Assembly (NCBI RefSeq): GCF_001049735.1 | Contig: NZ_CVPC01000001.1 | Coordinates: 1 to 45,104 of the forward strand | DNA length: 45,104 bases | Source of the DNA: Nereida ignava | GTDB lineage: Bacteria; Pseudomonadota; Alphaproteobacteria; Rhodobacterales; Rhodobacteraceae | Reading direction: 5' to 3' | Shown here: in pieces, positions 1 to 7,873 of the stretch | Layout: each line of letters starts with the position of its first letter | Numbering within the stretch: position 1 is the stretch's first letter | The notes under the pieces: generated by a model | Database searches by the model: none | What the model was told of the DNA's origin: nothing | The model's input: the letters and a program-made list of their open reading frames with translations, nothing else | Program-made: the position numbers and the translations under genes

Positions 1-263
1 TTGAAGACCAAGTCGCTGAATATAAATCAGCGATGGATAGCATCAGTCAGTTTGTAACAGATGAGTGCGAACAGGACAGTAATCATATCTGTGCAGCCTC
101 TAAGTTCTACCAAGCCTATCGTGATTGGTGTTGTAGCGCTGGCCGAAAGCCACAATCACAAACAGCCTTCAAACGAGCATTGGAAAAGCTGAACGGCGTA
201 TATCAGCAGCGATCATCCAGTGGCCTTCAGTGGCATGGCATCCAACCCTGCCTAGCCTACTGA
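1..263 (+). CDS. Phage/plasmid primase-helicase (P4/D5 type), C-terminal fragment
   Basis: The reading frame is open from base 3 and ends with TGA at 261-263, so only the last 86 or so residues are present; the gene starts outside the window. The visible part fits the C-terminal winged-helix-like tail of P4-alpha/D5-type primase-helicases: an acidic start, the signature FYQAYRDWC, then KPQSQTAFKRALEK, a short basic stretch and a closing WHGIQP. In this family the tail follows a primase and an SF3 helicase domain and takes part in origin recognition during element replication. It sits beside an iteron-like repeat cluster, which fits an integrated plasmid, satellite or prophage. I infer the identity from motif spacing only; the catalytic domains cannot be seen. 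Confidence 0.7.
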   Translation, partial: EDQVAEYKSAMDSISQFVTDECEQDSNHICAASKFYQAYRDWCCSAGRKPQSQTAFKRALEKLNGVYQQRSSSGLQWHGIQPCLAY

Positions 264-361
264 TGTAGCCGATGTAGGCTGTGTAGCCCTTTCTGAAAAC
301 TATCTACTGGAATTTCTGTAGGGACTTTTCGGATTGGGCTACATTTACTACATTCTCTACA
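264..361. repeat. Iteron-like TGTAG array with inverted copy (candidate replication origin of the element)
   Basis: TGTAG occurs at 264, 273 and 282, exactly 9 bp apart. Its complement CTACA occurs at 339, 348 and 357, again exactly 9 bp apart. The two triplets face each other; the innermost copies extend to an 8-bp inverted repeat, TGTAGCCC (282-289) and GGGCTACA (336-343). A T-rich run follows at 363-370. The array begins directly after the primase stop codon. Regular short repeats next to a replication protein gene are typical of origins bound by the replication initiator. Function here is inferred; the spacing is seen directly. Confidence 0.5.
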
Positions 362-966
362 TTGTTTTTTCTTCTACGAGGAAGAGGAATACTAATAGAT
401 TGCCCCAACCTCGTGGATGCACCGCCAGCCCCATCCCCCTGTATAATCAGAACTGTCAACTTGACGATTAACAAACCCCAATCTCAGGTCAGGCCTATAT
501 ACGATACCCCCTAGGGCTGGGGTGGCACTCGCCCCCTACCGACTGATACCCCTGCGACGCTCTGTAAGGCCCTTATAAAACCATCAACTCCATCAGCCAA
601 CCTACTGACCAACAAGTGGATTGCCCTCGGCATGACTCACCGAGTGCCTCTGAGGCCTAGGATCAAAGGAAAGCCTATAAGCTAAGTTAACGTGCGGTAG
701 CCCTAACTTTGGGCCGTAGACCAAATCGTAGACCAATATGGCCCTGTTGCAGGAACCCGAATGAGACAGTAGCCTTGTTTTATGAGGTTAATGCTTAGCC
801 TTGGTGCCTGCTGGCAGAAAAGAAACCCTCCAGCAGCACCATTTCCCAGCCAGATGTTGTCGCCTATTACGCTTGGTCTGCGTTTGTCTTCGCGGTGAGC
901 GCCAATTGTATCCGCGGGCGGCATGAGTCGAGTTTAACGGCTAGGCCATTAGATGGCTGTTGTGGC
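264..966. other. Gene-free stretch at the element boundary
   Basis: About 700 bases between the primase fragment and dtd. Apart from the repeat array at its left end I find no credible coding region and no tRNA. Visible small structures are a tandem CGTAGACCAA (715-724 and 728-737) enclosed by GGGCC and GGCCC (710-745), and an inverted repeat TAGGCCA/TGGCCTA (about 943-969) that overlaps the dtd stop codon. The chromosome-element junction probably lies in this stretch, but with only one end in view no attachment site can be fixed. Confidence 0.5.
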
Positions 967-1410
967 CTAAGCGCGCGTGTCCATCCAAATCGTAAATGGG
1001 CCGTCGTTCACCAAAGACACTTCCATCGCGGCACCGAATTGGCCGGTTTGGGCTGCAATGTTTTGGCTGCGGATGGCGTCAATGAACGCTTCATATTTTG
1101 CGCGGCCTTCATCGGGCGGGGCGGCGGCGGAAAAGCCGGGGCGGTTGCCGCTTTTGGTGTCGGCGGCCAAAGTGAATTGGCTGACAATCAACATTTCACC
1201 ACCGGTTTGCAGCAATGACACGTTGGTTTTGCCATTTTCATCGTTGAACATGCGCAGCTTAGGAATTTTGCGTGCCAGTTGCGCCACGTCCTCGTCTGTG
1301 TCGCCTTGCATCGCGCAGATCAGCACCAACAACCCCGCGTCGCATTTGCCAATAACACTGCCCTCAACCACGACCTCAGCCCGTGTTACCCGTTGGATCA
1401 ATGCCCTCAT
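967..1410 (-). CDS. dtd: D-aminoacyl-tRNA deacylase
   Basis: A 147-residue protein, the normal size for DTD, which hydrolyses D-amino acids (and glycine on tRNA-Ala) from mischarged tRNA in the cytoplasm. It starts [13 protein letters not shown], typical of the family, and carries the two active-site signatures: SQFTLAAD, and NDGPFTIW holding the Gly-cisPro pair. The usual second motif is GPVT; here Val is replaced by Phe while Gly-Pro is kept. The ATG at 1408-1410 overlaps the stop of the upstream zinc-ribbon gene as ATGA, so translation is likely coupled. A longer reading frame reaching 1503 is open but overlaps the upstream gene by about 100 bases and adds nothing family-like. As the last gene of the XpaC/TelA/SPFH set, dtd looks like a passenger. 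Confidence 0.95.
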   Translation of the reverse strand: MRALIQRVTRAEVVVEGSVIGKCDAGLLVLICAMQGDTDEDVAQLARKIPKLRMFNDENGKTNVSLLQTGGEMLIVSQFTLAADTKSGNRPGFSAAAPPDEGRAKYEAFIDAIRSQNIAAQTGQFGAAMEVSLVNDGPFTIWMDTRA

Positions 1411-2507
1411 ATCAGCCCCTCGCTTAGCGCATAAAAATAGCCCGACACACCTGCAAGCAGGGCACCGACCAAGAGTGCTAGCGTAATTTTCCACGCGGAC
1501 CAAGGGCGCTCACCCTGTACGCGGCCGGTGCGTGCGTTAACCACAAAGCGGTATGTTTGTCCGCGGTATTTATAGGCAGCCAGCCACACAGGAAGCAGGA
1601 TATGTTTGAACGTGACATCGCTGACTTGCGTATCAAGTGCGGTAATCTTTTGGGCATCGCCGCCAATGTCGAACTTCACGTCACGCTCAATCACACGGTC
1701 CATAATTTGACGCGCCTCATCAAATCCTTGCTCAAGGGGCACGGTATAGGCCTCGGCGCGAAAACCGGCCAAAAACGCGGGGCGGTAGGGTTCCAGAGAG
1801 GATAAATCCCACGGCTCTAGCGCGTCAGTGAAGCGTTTCGGCAATGATGTAGAAGCCAGCACAAGAACATCGTCAAACGCCCGTGCAACGCGGCCGCGCA
1901 CAGCACTCCACCGAATTTTGCGCACTTGCCGTGTTTGACTTTTGCCGTTCACGCGTACTGTTTTAGTCGTTGAATAATACCGGCCCCGTTGGCCGCGATA
2001 GGTACTTTTGGTAGCGGCATCGAATGTCCAATAAGGCACGTAGATGCCCTCCATCTTGCGGCCCTTGCGAGCGTACGCTTGGAGCGAATTTGGCGCAAAC
2101 CATAACTGCCCCAGCCAGTCGTTCATGGCTGCTTTTGCCTCGCGTTCGTCAAGGGCGAAGGGCAGCAGCCCTTTGGGCTTGATGCGTCTGTGCGTGCCTG
2201 TTCCCGTGACAACGGGTGTCGCGCAAAACGGGCACTCCGCGGCGTGGACAGCGCTTTCAAACGTTACCTGCGCACCGCAATTTGTGCAGGCCAGTACGTT
2301 TGTTTGTTCTGTTTCGCTGGCGTCAAGCTGGCCTTTCAGCGCGTCGGAAAAGTCCTGCTCGCGGATGGGACTGAAGTGATGGCCAGATCCCTCAAGAACG
2401 TCGGTACTTCCGCAATGATCGCACTCCAACTGCCCTTGCTGAGGGGCAAAGCGCATGTCCGCGCCGCAACTGTCGCATGGAAAGCGATGTTCAAGTTTTT
2501 CGTCCAT
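1407..2507 (-). CDS. Double zinc-ribbon membrane protein (often mislabelled primosomal protein N')
   Basis: 366 residues with two N-terminal CxxC...CxxC ribbons (Cys11/14 with 29/32, and Cys74/77 with 92/95), a central region of unknown fold rich in W and Y (for example [11 protein letters not shown]), and one hydrophobic segment near the C-terminus (about residues 340-361) that should anchor it in the membrane. It has no helicase motifs, so the label primosomal protein N', common for such proteins, is not supported. It lies 12 bp after the SPFH-GYF gene and overlaps dtd by four bases. The constant company of SPFH, TelA and XpaC genes suggests a part in a membrane-associated stress complex; that is inference. 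Confidence 0.75.
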   Translation of the reverse strand: MDEKLEHRFPCDSCGADMRFAPQQGQLECDHCGSTDVLEGSGHHFSPIREQDFSDALKGQLDASETEQTNVLACTNCGAQVTFESAVHAAECPFCATPVVTGTGTHRRIKPKGLLPFALDEREAKAAMNDWLGQLWFAPNSLQAYARKGRKMEGIYVPYWTFDAATKSTYRGQRGRYYSTTKTVRVNGKSQTRQVRKIRWSAVRGRVARAFDDVLVLASTSLPKRFTDALEPWDLSSLEPYRPAFLAGFRAEAYTVPLEQGFDEARQIMDRVIERDVKFDIGGDAQKITALDTQVSDVTFKHILLPVWLAAYKYRGQTYRFVVNARTGRVQGERPWSAWKITLALLVGALLAGVSGYFYALSEGLI

Positions 2508-2519
2508 TGCGTCTGTGGT

Positions 2520-3638
2520 CTACCGGTCTGGGGCAGGTGGTGGGGGCGGCAAAATCGTGAAAAGCTGGGCCAATTCGGTGACATCATCCGCTTTGAGCCA
2601 GCCGTCTTGGCCTTGGGTCCACACGTATGTTGCGCGATCGATCTCGCCTTTGCTTGCCATCTGTCCGATTGCGGCTTTTGAAAACGGCCCACGGGTCTCT
2701 CCGTTGATGGCGATGTGCCAAACATGTTCGATAGGCGGCGGAGGAGGGGCGACCGCCGCCGTAGAGCCACTCGGGCGTGGGCCCCATGGCCCTGGCTGTT
2801 GCGCCATCGCCATGCCGAGCCCCATTCCCAATCCGGCGCCCATGCCAGCTCCCATACCTGCGCCAGCACCGCCTTCGCTCTTCAGGCTCTCGGCCGCTGA
2901 GTACTGCATAAACCCGCCCAGATCACCGGCCATTCCCATTGAGGTCCGTTTATCTAGGGCGGTCTCCACAGCGGGGGGCAGACTGATGTTTTCGATATAA
3001 AGTTCGGGGATGGTCAGCCCGTAGTTTGCAATTGCGGGTGCAATCGCTTGGGCAACCAGCTTGCCCAGATCACGGGTGTTGGCCGCCATATCCAGTACAG
3101 AAATTCCAGCGTTTGCAATGACATGGCTGAACTCTTGCACGATGATGTTTCGGATTTGATAGCTGATCTCATCCATGGTGAACTCACCATCCGTGCCGAC
3201 GATCTCGACCAAGAATTTTGCCGGATCACTGACCTTTACCGAATACGTGCCAAATGCGCGCAACCGCACCATGCCAAACTCCGGATCACGGCAGATGATC
3301 GGGTTTTTCGTGCCCCACTTTAGGTCATTGAAACGTGTTGTGTTGACGTAATAAATCTCTGATTTGAAGGGGGATTTAAATCCGTGATCCCAATGGTTCA
3401 GGGTGGTCAAAACAGGCATGTTGTTGGTTTCCAACATGTAAAGCCCAGGCGTGAAAACATCGGCCAATTGACCCTCATGAACAAAGACAGCCGCTTGGCC
3501 TTCGCGCACAGTTAGCTTTGCGCCGTATTTGATCTCGTGGGCTTCACGCTCAAAGCGCCAAACCATTGTGTCACGCGTATCATCAACCCAGTGAATAACA
3601 TCGATGAACTCGCCGCTCAGAAAATCAAAAATACCCAT
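2520..3638 (-). CDS. SPFH-domain protein with C-terminal GYF_2 domain (virion-core-like family)
   Basis: 372 residues from the ATG at 3636-3638, which has a GAGAGG ribosome site about 6-8 bases upstream; an earlier in-frame start at 3665 is less likely. Residues 1 to about 250 form an SPFH/band-7-like domain (start MGIFDFLSGEFIDVI, then TPGLYML and LTIPELYIENISLPP). A flexible Gly/Ala/Met-rich linker follows, then PPPPP, and the last 65 or so residues form a GYF_2-type domain (GETRGPFSKAAIGQM, then WTQGQDGWL), a likely binding module for proline-rich peptides. SPFH proteins oligomerise on membranes. The pairing of SPFH with an adjacent zinc-ribbon protein recurs in bacteria; its biochemical role is unknown to me. 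Confidence 0.85.
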   Translation of the reverse strand: MGIFDFLSGEFIDVIHWVDDTRDTMVWRFEREAHEIKYGAKLTVREGQAAVFVHEGQLADVFTPGLYMLETNNMPVLTTLNHWDHGFKSPFKSEIYYVNTTRFNDLKWGTKNPIICRDPEFGMVRLRAFGTYSVKVSDPAKFLVEIVGTDGEFTMDEISYQIRNIIVQEFSHVIANAGISVLDMAANTRDLGKLVAQAIAPAIANYGLTIPELYIENISLPPAVETALDKRTSMGMAGDLGGFMQYSAAESLKSEGGAGAGMGAGMGAGLGMGLGMAMAQQPGPWGPRPSGSTAAVAPPPPPIEHVWHIAINGETRGPFSKAAIGQMASKGEIDRATYVWTQGQDGWLKADDVTELAQLFTILPPPPPAPDR

Positions 3639-3680
3639 GAAATAACCTCTCTGGGGGAGAAACAAATAAAGGCGGGACCG

Positions 3681-4673
3681 CTAGGTGCCACCCGTTAATT
3701 CAGCCGCAATGCGGCGCACAATTGGAAGCGCTTGTTGCGCGCTCATGCCTGTCTTTAGGCGGGGATCATAAAGCATGCGCAGCAAAAACTCGTCATGTGA
3801 TGTCAGCAAAGCAAACTCTTCGTCGTCATTGAAAATAGATTGGCGTGCAGCCGCACTGTCATTGGCAAGGCCTAGCCCTTGGGCAACTTCTTCATGCACG
3901 CACGACCAGCGGAGTAGATCAGGGTGTTCTGCGCGAATGATGGCGACCGCTTTGGTATAGCCGCCGGTGCTTTGGGCCTCGGACAGGGCCAGCACCAAAC
4001 ATAGGGTCGTCTTAGGCAGGTTCTCAACTGTGCGGATCAACCCGTCAGAGGCACCAGGGATCATGTCAAGCAGGCGTGGCCCGATCTGGCGGCGGTCATC
4101 TTCATTGAGCACTAACACATGGTAATTTGCGTGGCGGTTCGTCAGATTGATCCGCTTGCGCGAGACCCGCTCAAGGCGCTTTGCATAGGCCTTGATGCGC
4201 GGCAGGTCGTCTTTGCGGATTTGCGCGCTGACTGTGTCGCCAAATTCGATCGACATCCGAATAGGCCCGTCCCACCGCCTCAAAGGGCTGGCTTTATTGT
4301 TAACGGCTTGAAGGCCACCATTGGTGTCGTATTCGTCAAAAAACGCAATGCGCACAAAGTTTTGCACCAAGTCTTCGGTGCTAAAGGGTGTATCTACACC
4401 GCCGCCGTCCTTGCGAAGAAGACCGCGCACCAACAGATAGTCCTGCAGTTTTTGGTAGTGGGCCTCAATTTTGTAGCTTTTGGCAGAGCGGATCACCTCG
4501 GGGCGTAGGGCATCGATACTGATTGTGTTGTCATAGAACGCATCATTTTGTCCGGGCGTGACACAGCCCGTTGCTGCTAAAAGGCCAAAAGTGGCCGCGA
4601 ATTTACGCGCATTTTGGCGTAAAAGACGGCCCAAAGAATAGGGCGCTGCGCGATATGAACAGCGCCCTATCAT
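3681..4673 (-). CDS. DUF2927-like lipoprotein
   Basis: Up to 330 residues with a lipobox (LLAATGC, Cys37 from the first ATG), so likely exported and lipid-anchored. The conserved stretch CVHEEVAQGLGLANDS, followed by SIFNDDEEFALLTSHDE and LLRMLYDPRLKTGM, is what I associate with DUF2927, a secreted family with a metallopeptidase-like core. The start is uncertain. The ATG at 4671-4673 directly abuts the telA stop, but a perfect 11-bp stem-loop (4638-4670) covers the next codons and the signal peptide would be unusually long. A TTG at 4632-4634 would give a normal 24-residue lipoprotein signal. It is the fourth protein gene of the xpaC-telA-SPFH set. Confidence 0.75.
   Translation of the reverse strand: MIGRCSYRAAPYSLGRLLRQNARKFAATFGLLAATGCVTPGQNDAFYDNTISIDALRPEVIRSAKSYKIEAHYQKLQDYLLVRGLLRKDGGGVDTPFSTEDLVQNFVRIAFFDEYDTNGGLQAVNNKASPLRRWDGPIRMSIEFGDTVSAQIRKDDLPRIKAYAKRLERVSRKRINLTNRHANYHVLVLNEDDRRQIGPRLLDMIPGASDGLIRTVENLPKTTLCLVLALSEAQSTGGYTKAVAIIRAEHPDLLRWSCVHEEVAQGLGLANDSAAARQSIFNDDEEFALLTSHDEFLLRMLYDPRLKTGMSAQQALPIVRRIAAELTGGT
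4638..4670 (-). terminator. Perfect 11-bp stem-loop just after the telA stop
   Basis: On the minus strand ATAGGGCGCTG and CAGCGCCCTAT pair perfectly around an 11-nt loop, starting four bases after the telA stop codon. Only a weak T-rich stretch (ATTCTTTGG) follows, so it may be a leaky terminator, an attenuator or an mRNA stability element rather than a full terminator. It overlaps the first possible start of the lipoprotein gene and is one reason to doubt that start. Confidence 0.4.
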
Positions 4674-5882
4674 TTACTTAGGAACAGACATGCCCGCGGC
4701 GTCACCAAGCCCTGTGCGTTTGGCTGTAGCTGCGGCAAGGGTCGCCTTTAATTCGGCTTCCATGGTTTGCAATTCGGTCTCGGTCTCGGTCTCGGCCTCG
4801 GCGCGTTTGCGTTTGCCTTCATCGGCAATTTCGAGGCTTTCCTGAATGGTGCCGATCAAATCCGCGTTTGCCTTTTTGACCGCTTCAATGTCGAAGACAC
4901 CGCGTTCCATTTCCTGGCGGATCACCTTGTTGGCGCTGCGCAAGTTTTCAGCGTTTGACGTCAGCAGCTCGTTCGTCAGATCATTGGCATCGCGCACCGC
5001 ACCCGCCGCCTCGGCCGAGCGCTGGATGGTCACCGCTTGGGCCAGTTGTGTCTCCTAAAGAGGCACGGTGTTCACCAGCGTAGAGTTGATTTTCGTGACC
5101 AGTGATTTGTCATTTTCCTGCACCAAGCGGATCGAGGGCAGCGATTGCATTGTGACTTGTCGCGTCAGTTTAAGGTTTTGCACGCGGCGTTCCAGATCAT
5201 CGCGGGCGCTGCGCATGTCGCGCAACTCTTGGGCCTTCATCACACCGTCTTCTTCAGAGGAAGCGCTCACTTCGGCCTCTTTGGCGGGGATGGTTTTTGT
5301 GTCTAGTTCCGCCAGTTTCTCTTCGCCAGCCGCGATATAAAGCGCCAGCTCATCGTAGAAGTTCAGCGTTTTTTCATAAAGCACATCAAGGCTTTCGATG
5401 TCCTTCAACAGTACGTGTTCATGGGCCAAAAGATCATCGGTAATTTTGTCTATCTGTCCTTGCACATCTTCAAAACGGGCCACAAATTTTGCCATCGGTG
5501 CGGCGCGACCTAACAGCCGCTCCCACCATGATTGTTTGCGGCGCACATCAAGCTCGCTAACCGAAAAGCCGCGAATGGTGCTCACGATGCCGCGCAGGCT
5601 GTCACCGGCGGGGCCTACGTCTTTGTTGCGCACGCCTGCCAACATGGACTGGCTGATTTGTTGTAATTCGGTTTGCGCGTTTGATCCAAAGCTGATGATC
5701 GATTGTGTGTCGCTCATGTCCAATTCGGCCATACGCTTTTTGATCTGCTCGCTTGCGGGCGCGTCTGCATCTTGTAACGTCACCAACGCGTTCGAGGGTT
5801 CTGCCAAGACAGCCTTTGTGACCTTCTCCACATCCTGAAGCGCCGCCTCAGCCTTTTGCTTGTTTGCTTGAATACTCGTCAT
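4674..5882 (-). pseudogene. telA: TelA-family protein (toxic anion resistance), split by one in-frame amber codon
   Basis: A single frame of 402 codons, the usual TelA length, is interrupted only by TAG at 5055-5057 (codon 276 from the ATG at 5880-5882, which has GGGAG upstream). Before it the protein reads TelA-like up to STLVNTVPL. After it the same frame continues ETQLAQAVTIQRS and then NELLTSNAENLRSANKVI and ERGVFDIEAVKKANADL, the conserved TelA C-terminus. Family members carry Trp at this place (TIPxW), so TGG to TAG is the simplest explanation. A GTG at 5031-5033 could restart the C-terminal 119 residues as a separate protein. TelA proteins are cytoplasmic helical proteins tied to tellurite, lantibiotic and membrane-stress tolerance, normally beside XpaC as here. 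Real nonsense mutation, sequencing error and readthrough cannot be separated from this sequence. Confidence 0.85.
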
Positions 5883-5886
5883 ACTT

Positions 5887-6786
5887 TCACTCCCCACTTG
5901 CGCTTAAGCCTTCACGTCGCAGACGATCCCGCAACACTTTGATTTCAATGTCCATGTCTGTTCGGTCATCGAGCAACATTTTTTCGGTCTGTGCTGCAAA
6001 ATTCAACTCCAGATCATCCAACAGCGCCTCGTAATCTGCGCGGACATCCGCATTGCCATTTCGCGCATAAAGATCCGCAAATTTTGCGGTGGTATCCCGC
6101 GCCCCCTGCAAATAGACCCCCAAAAATTTGCGCTCGCCAGTCAGATCGCGCGGATCGTCTTCAATTGTGCGAAACATCGTGCGCGCGGTTGCTCCAAATT
6201 GCTCTACCCGTTCGGTGAGGCGCCGGTCGCCGGCGCGCAGCACTTCGCGTTTCATATTTTGCAAGTGCGCCTCGGCCTGATCAACGGCCTTCGTGACGCG
6301 GTCTTGTTGAAAACTGTCGACCCCTTCAAGACCCTTGTCGCGCAGGGGATCAGGACCAAACACAAACAAATGCAGCACGACCCCCGCCATCATAAATACG
6401 GCTACATTCATCAACGATGCAGCGCCCGAGAAGCCAGCAAGCCCAAGCCCCAACGCCAAGGCGACGCTTGCTAAAATCTTGCGTGGTATGGCGGGTTTTC
6501 GGGCGGTTTTGCGTGCGTCATAGGCCTCATGGGCGATGACGCCTTCGCGGGTTAGCCAAGCCGCTAGAATGAGCAGCCCAAACGCGAGTAAGTTCTGTGC
6601 AAGCTCGCTTGGGGTGCCTTGGAATGCGCGGATCGCCAAAGGGATCGCCACGAAAAACATCAGGTTTACGCGACCACCCGCTTTGGTGCGTTTTTTGCCC
6701 GCAAAACTTTCGGCGCGGGCAGGGGAACGAGGGGCTTGGTCACCGCTTTGGCGCGGCGAATGTGTGCTTGAGTACCGTTTTGCCAT
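5887..6786 (-). CDS. XpaC-like membrane protein (5-bromo-4-chloroindolyl phosphate hydrolysis family)
   Basis: About 299 residues. A basic, Pro/Ser-rich N-terminus (about 40 residues) is followed by four hydrophobic segments (start VNLMFFVAIPLAIRAF; then NLLAFGLLILAAWL; ILASVALALGLGLAG; VAVFMMAGVVLHLFVFG), then a long charged helical half from FGPDPLRDKG onward. The motif FGPDPLRDKG followed by a coiled region is typical of the XpaC family, which is regularly coupled to telA. Despite the family name no phosphatase motif is visible. The stop lies only 4 bp before the telA ATG (and 3' of a possible telA GTG), so the two are co-expressed. ATG at 6784-6786 overlaps the stop of the upstream micro-ORF as TGATG; a GTG one codon earlier is possible. 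Confidence 0.8.
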   Translation of the reverse strand: MAKRYSSTHSPRQSGDQAPRSPARAESFAGKKRTKAGGRVNLMFFVAIPLAIRAFQGTPSELAQNLLAFGLLILAAWLTREGVIAHEAYDARKTARKPAIPRKILASVALALGLGLAGFSGAASLMNVAVFMMAGVVLHLFVFGPDPLRDKGLEGVDSFQQDRVTKAVDQAEAHLQNMKREVLRAGDRRLTERVEQFGATARTMFRTIEDDPRDLTGERKFLGVYLQGARDTTAKFADLYARNGNADVRADYEALLDDLELNFAAQTEKMLLDDRTDMDIEIKVLRDRLRREGLSASGE

Positions 6787-6869
6787 CACGCGCCCCCCGA
6801 TGCCGCAACATAGGCAATCAGCGCGATCAACAAAAAGAACGCAATTTTTCTAAGGCCCGTTTCTTCCAT
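6786..6869 (-). CDS. 27-residue single-span membrane micro-ORF coupled to xpaC
   Basis: ATG at 6867-6869 starts a short frame that reads MEETGLRKIAFFLLIALIAY and then VAASGGA before TGA at 6786-6788, which overlaps the xpaC ATG (TGATG). It has a charged N-terminus, one hydrophobic span of about 15 residues and a small-residue tail. AAAAGG lies about 7-8 bases before the start, and a candidate promoter is found about 30 bp upstream. Position, ribosome site and coupling suggest a translated leader or small membrane subunit of the XpaC/TelA set. I know of no named family. Confidence 0.5.
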   Translation of the reverse strand: MEETGLRKIAFFLLIALIAYVAASGGA

Positions 6870-6898
6870 CGGCTTACCTTTTCACTCTCTTACCAGAT

Positions 6899-6927
6899 TA
6901 CATATGTACGGTTTGCAAAACTACCAA
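6899..6927 (-). promoter_or_regulatory. Candidate promoter for the micro-ORF/xpaC/telA set
   Basis: On the minus strand TTGGTA (6922-6927) and TATGTA (6899-6904) are 17 bp apart, an acceptable sigma-70 layout, and the micro-ORF start lies about 30 bp downstream. The spacer holds a TTTGCAAA palindrome (6912-6919), the same 8-mer seen at the PccR boxes; this may be chance. Confidence 0.35.
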
Positions 6928-6948
6928 TGGCGCGCGATTGTGGGCCGC

Positions 6949-7776
6949 TTAGTGCCCACTAGGCCGCGCACCTGTGCGCCGCTCGGCGTTTAGTTTGCGG
7001 GTATAGCCCGATTGGATGATTTCTACCGCAAATAGCACCACGACGCTGAAATAGAACGTGGTTTTGGACATTGGGATGACTTCATATCCGAACACCATCA
7101 AGGCAAGGCTGTCGTCATGCATAGCGTGGGCCGCGGCTTGGCCGCTTTCGCCCAACAAGACAACGCCGACGATCAACAAGATGAAAAGGCCAAGAACCTC
7201 GTACATGCGGTTCTTTTCCAAAAACGCAGTCACCGCGTCTGCAAGGGCCAGCATGGCGATGCCCGATAGAATAATCGCGGTGGCAAGCACCCAGAACACG
7301 TCTGTGATGGCCAATGCCGATAGCACGGAATCGAAACTAAAGATCAGGTTCATCAACACAATCAGCATCACGACTTTCATTGCAGATTTGCCCGACTTGC
7401 CCTCAACGTCGTGATCAAGGTGCTCAACAGTCAGCAGGTGACTGATTTCTTTGACGGCTGTGTACATGATGAAAATACCGCCCAACAAGAAGACGCAGGT
7501 GGCAAAGTTTACGCCCCCCGTTAGCACACCGTCCCAGTTCATAATGAAGAACGGTTCTGCCAGCGCGTCGATCAGCCGGATCATCACAAATAAAAGGACA
7601 ACGCGCAGCGCCACAGCGATGATGATTCCCCAAAATCGCACGGCTTTCTGGCTGGCAACGGGGGCGCGTTGGCTCTCGATTGAGATGTAGAGCAAGTTGT
7701 CAAAGCCCAGTACCGCTTGCAAAAAGCACAGCATCAACAAGTTACCGAGGTTTTCGATCGTTAAAATATCAGCCAT
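6949..7776 (-). CDS. TerC-family integral membrane protein
   Basis: 275 residues with seven or more hydrophobic segments. It shows the two TerC signatures: an acidic pair in an early span (AVLGFDNLLYIS) and its repeat in a later span (NLIFSFDSVLSALAI). TerC proteins are inner-membrane proteins linked to tellurite resistance and to Mn/metal handling at the membrane; characterised relatives (for example Alx) export Mn. AAGGAG sits 9-10 bases before the ATG at 7774-7776. It is followed 79 bp downstream by the micro-ORF/xpaC/telA set on the same strand, so a TerC and a TelA protein are neighbours, which supports a shared metal or membrane-stress theme. No Mn riboswitch is visible in the 97-bp leader. 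Confidence 0.85.
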   Translation of the reverse strand: MADILTIENLGNLLMLCFLQAVLGFDNLLYISIESQRAPVASQKAVRFWGIIIAVALRVVLLFVMIRLIDALAEPFFIMNWDGVLTGGVNFATCVFLLGGIFIMYTAVKEISHLLTVEHLDHDVEGKSGKSAMKVVMLIVLMNLIFSFDSVLSALAITDVFWVLATAIILSGIAMLALADAVTAFLEKNRMYEVLGLFILLIVGVVLLGESGQAAAHAMHDDSLALMVFGYEVIPMSKTTFYFSVVVLFAVEIIQSGYTRKLNAERRTGARPSGH

Positions 7777-7873
7777 AAAACGCGGCTCCTTACACCATAA
7801 ACACTTGGTCTATGGGTAAAGCAGCTTGGCGGAGAAAGGAACAGGGCTGTTCAGTTTGGCTTAACGCCCGTGT

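Noticed and set aside
703-924. 73-codon frame on the minus strand in the element boundary
   Set aside because: No ribosome site, no recognisable family, composition not protein-like; in a region with no other coding signal.
1411-1503. Longer N-terminus for dtd
   Set aside because: Overlaps the zinc-ribbon gene, and the family start MRALIQRV is at 1410 with an ATGA junction.
7777-7873. Possible Mn-sensing (yybP-ykoY) riboswitch before the TerC gene
   Set aside because: The short leader lacks the conserved elements of that riboswitch; only a good ribosome site is visible.
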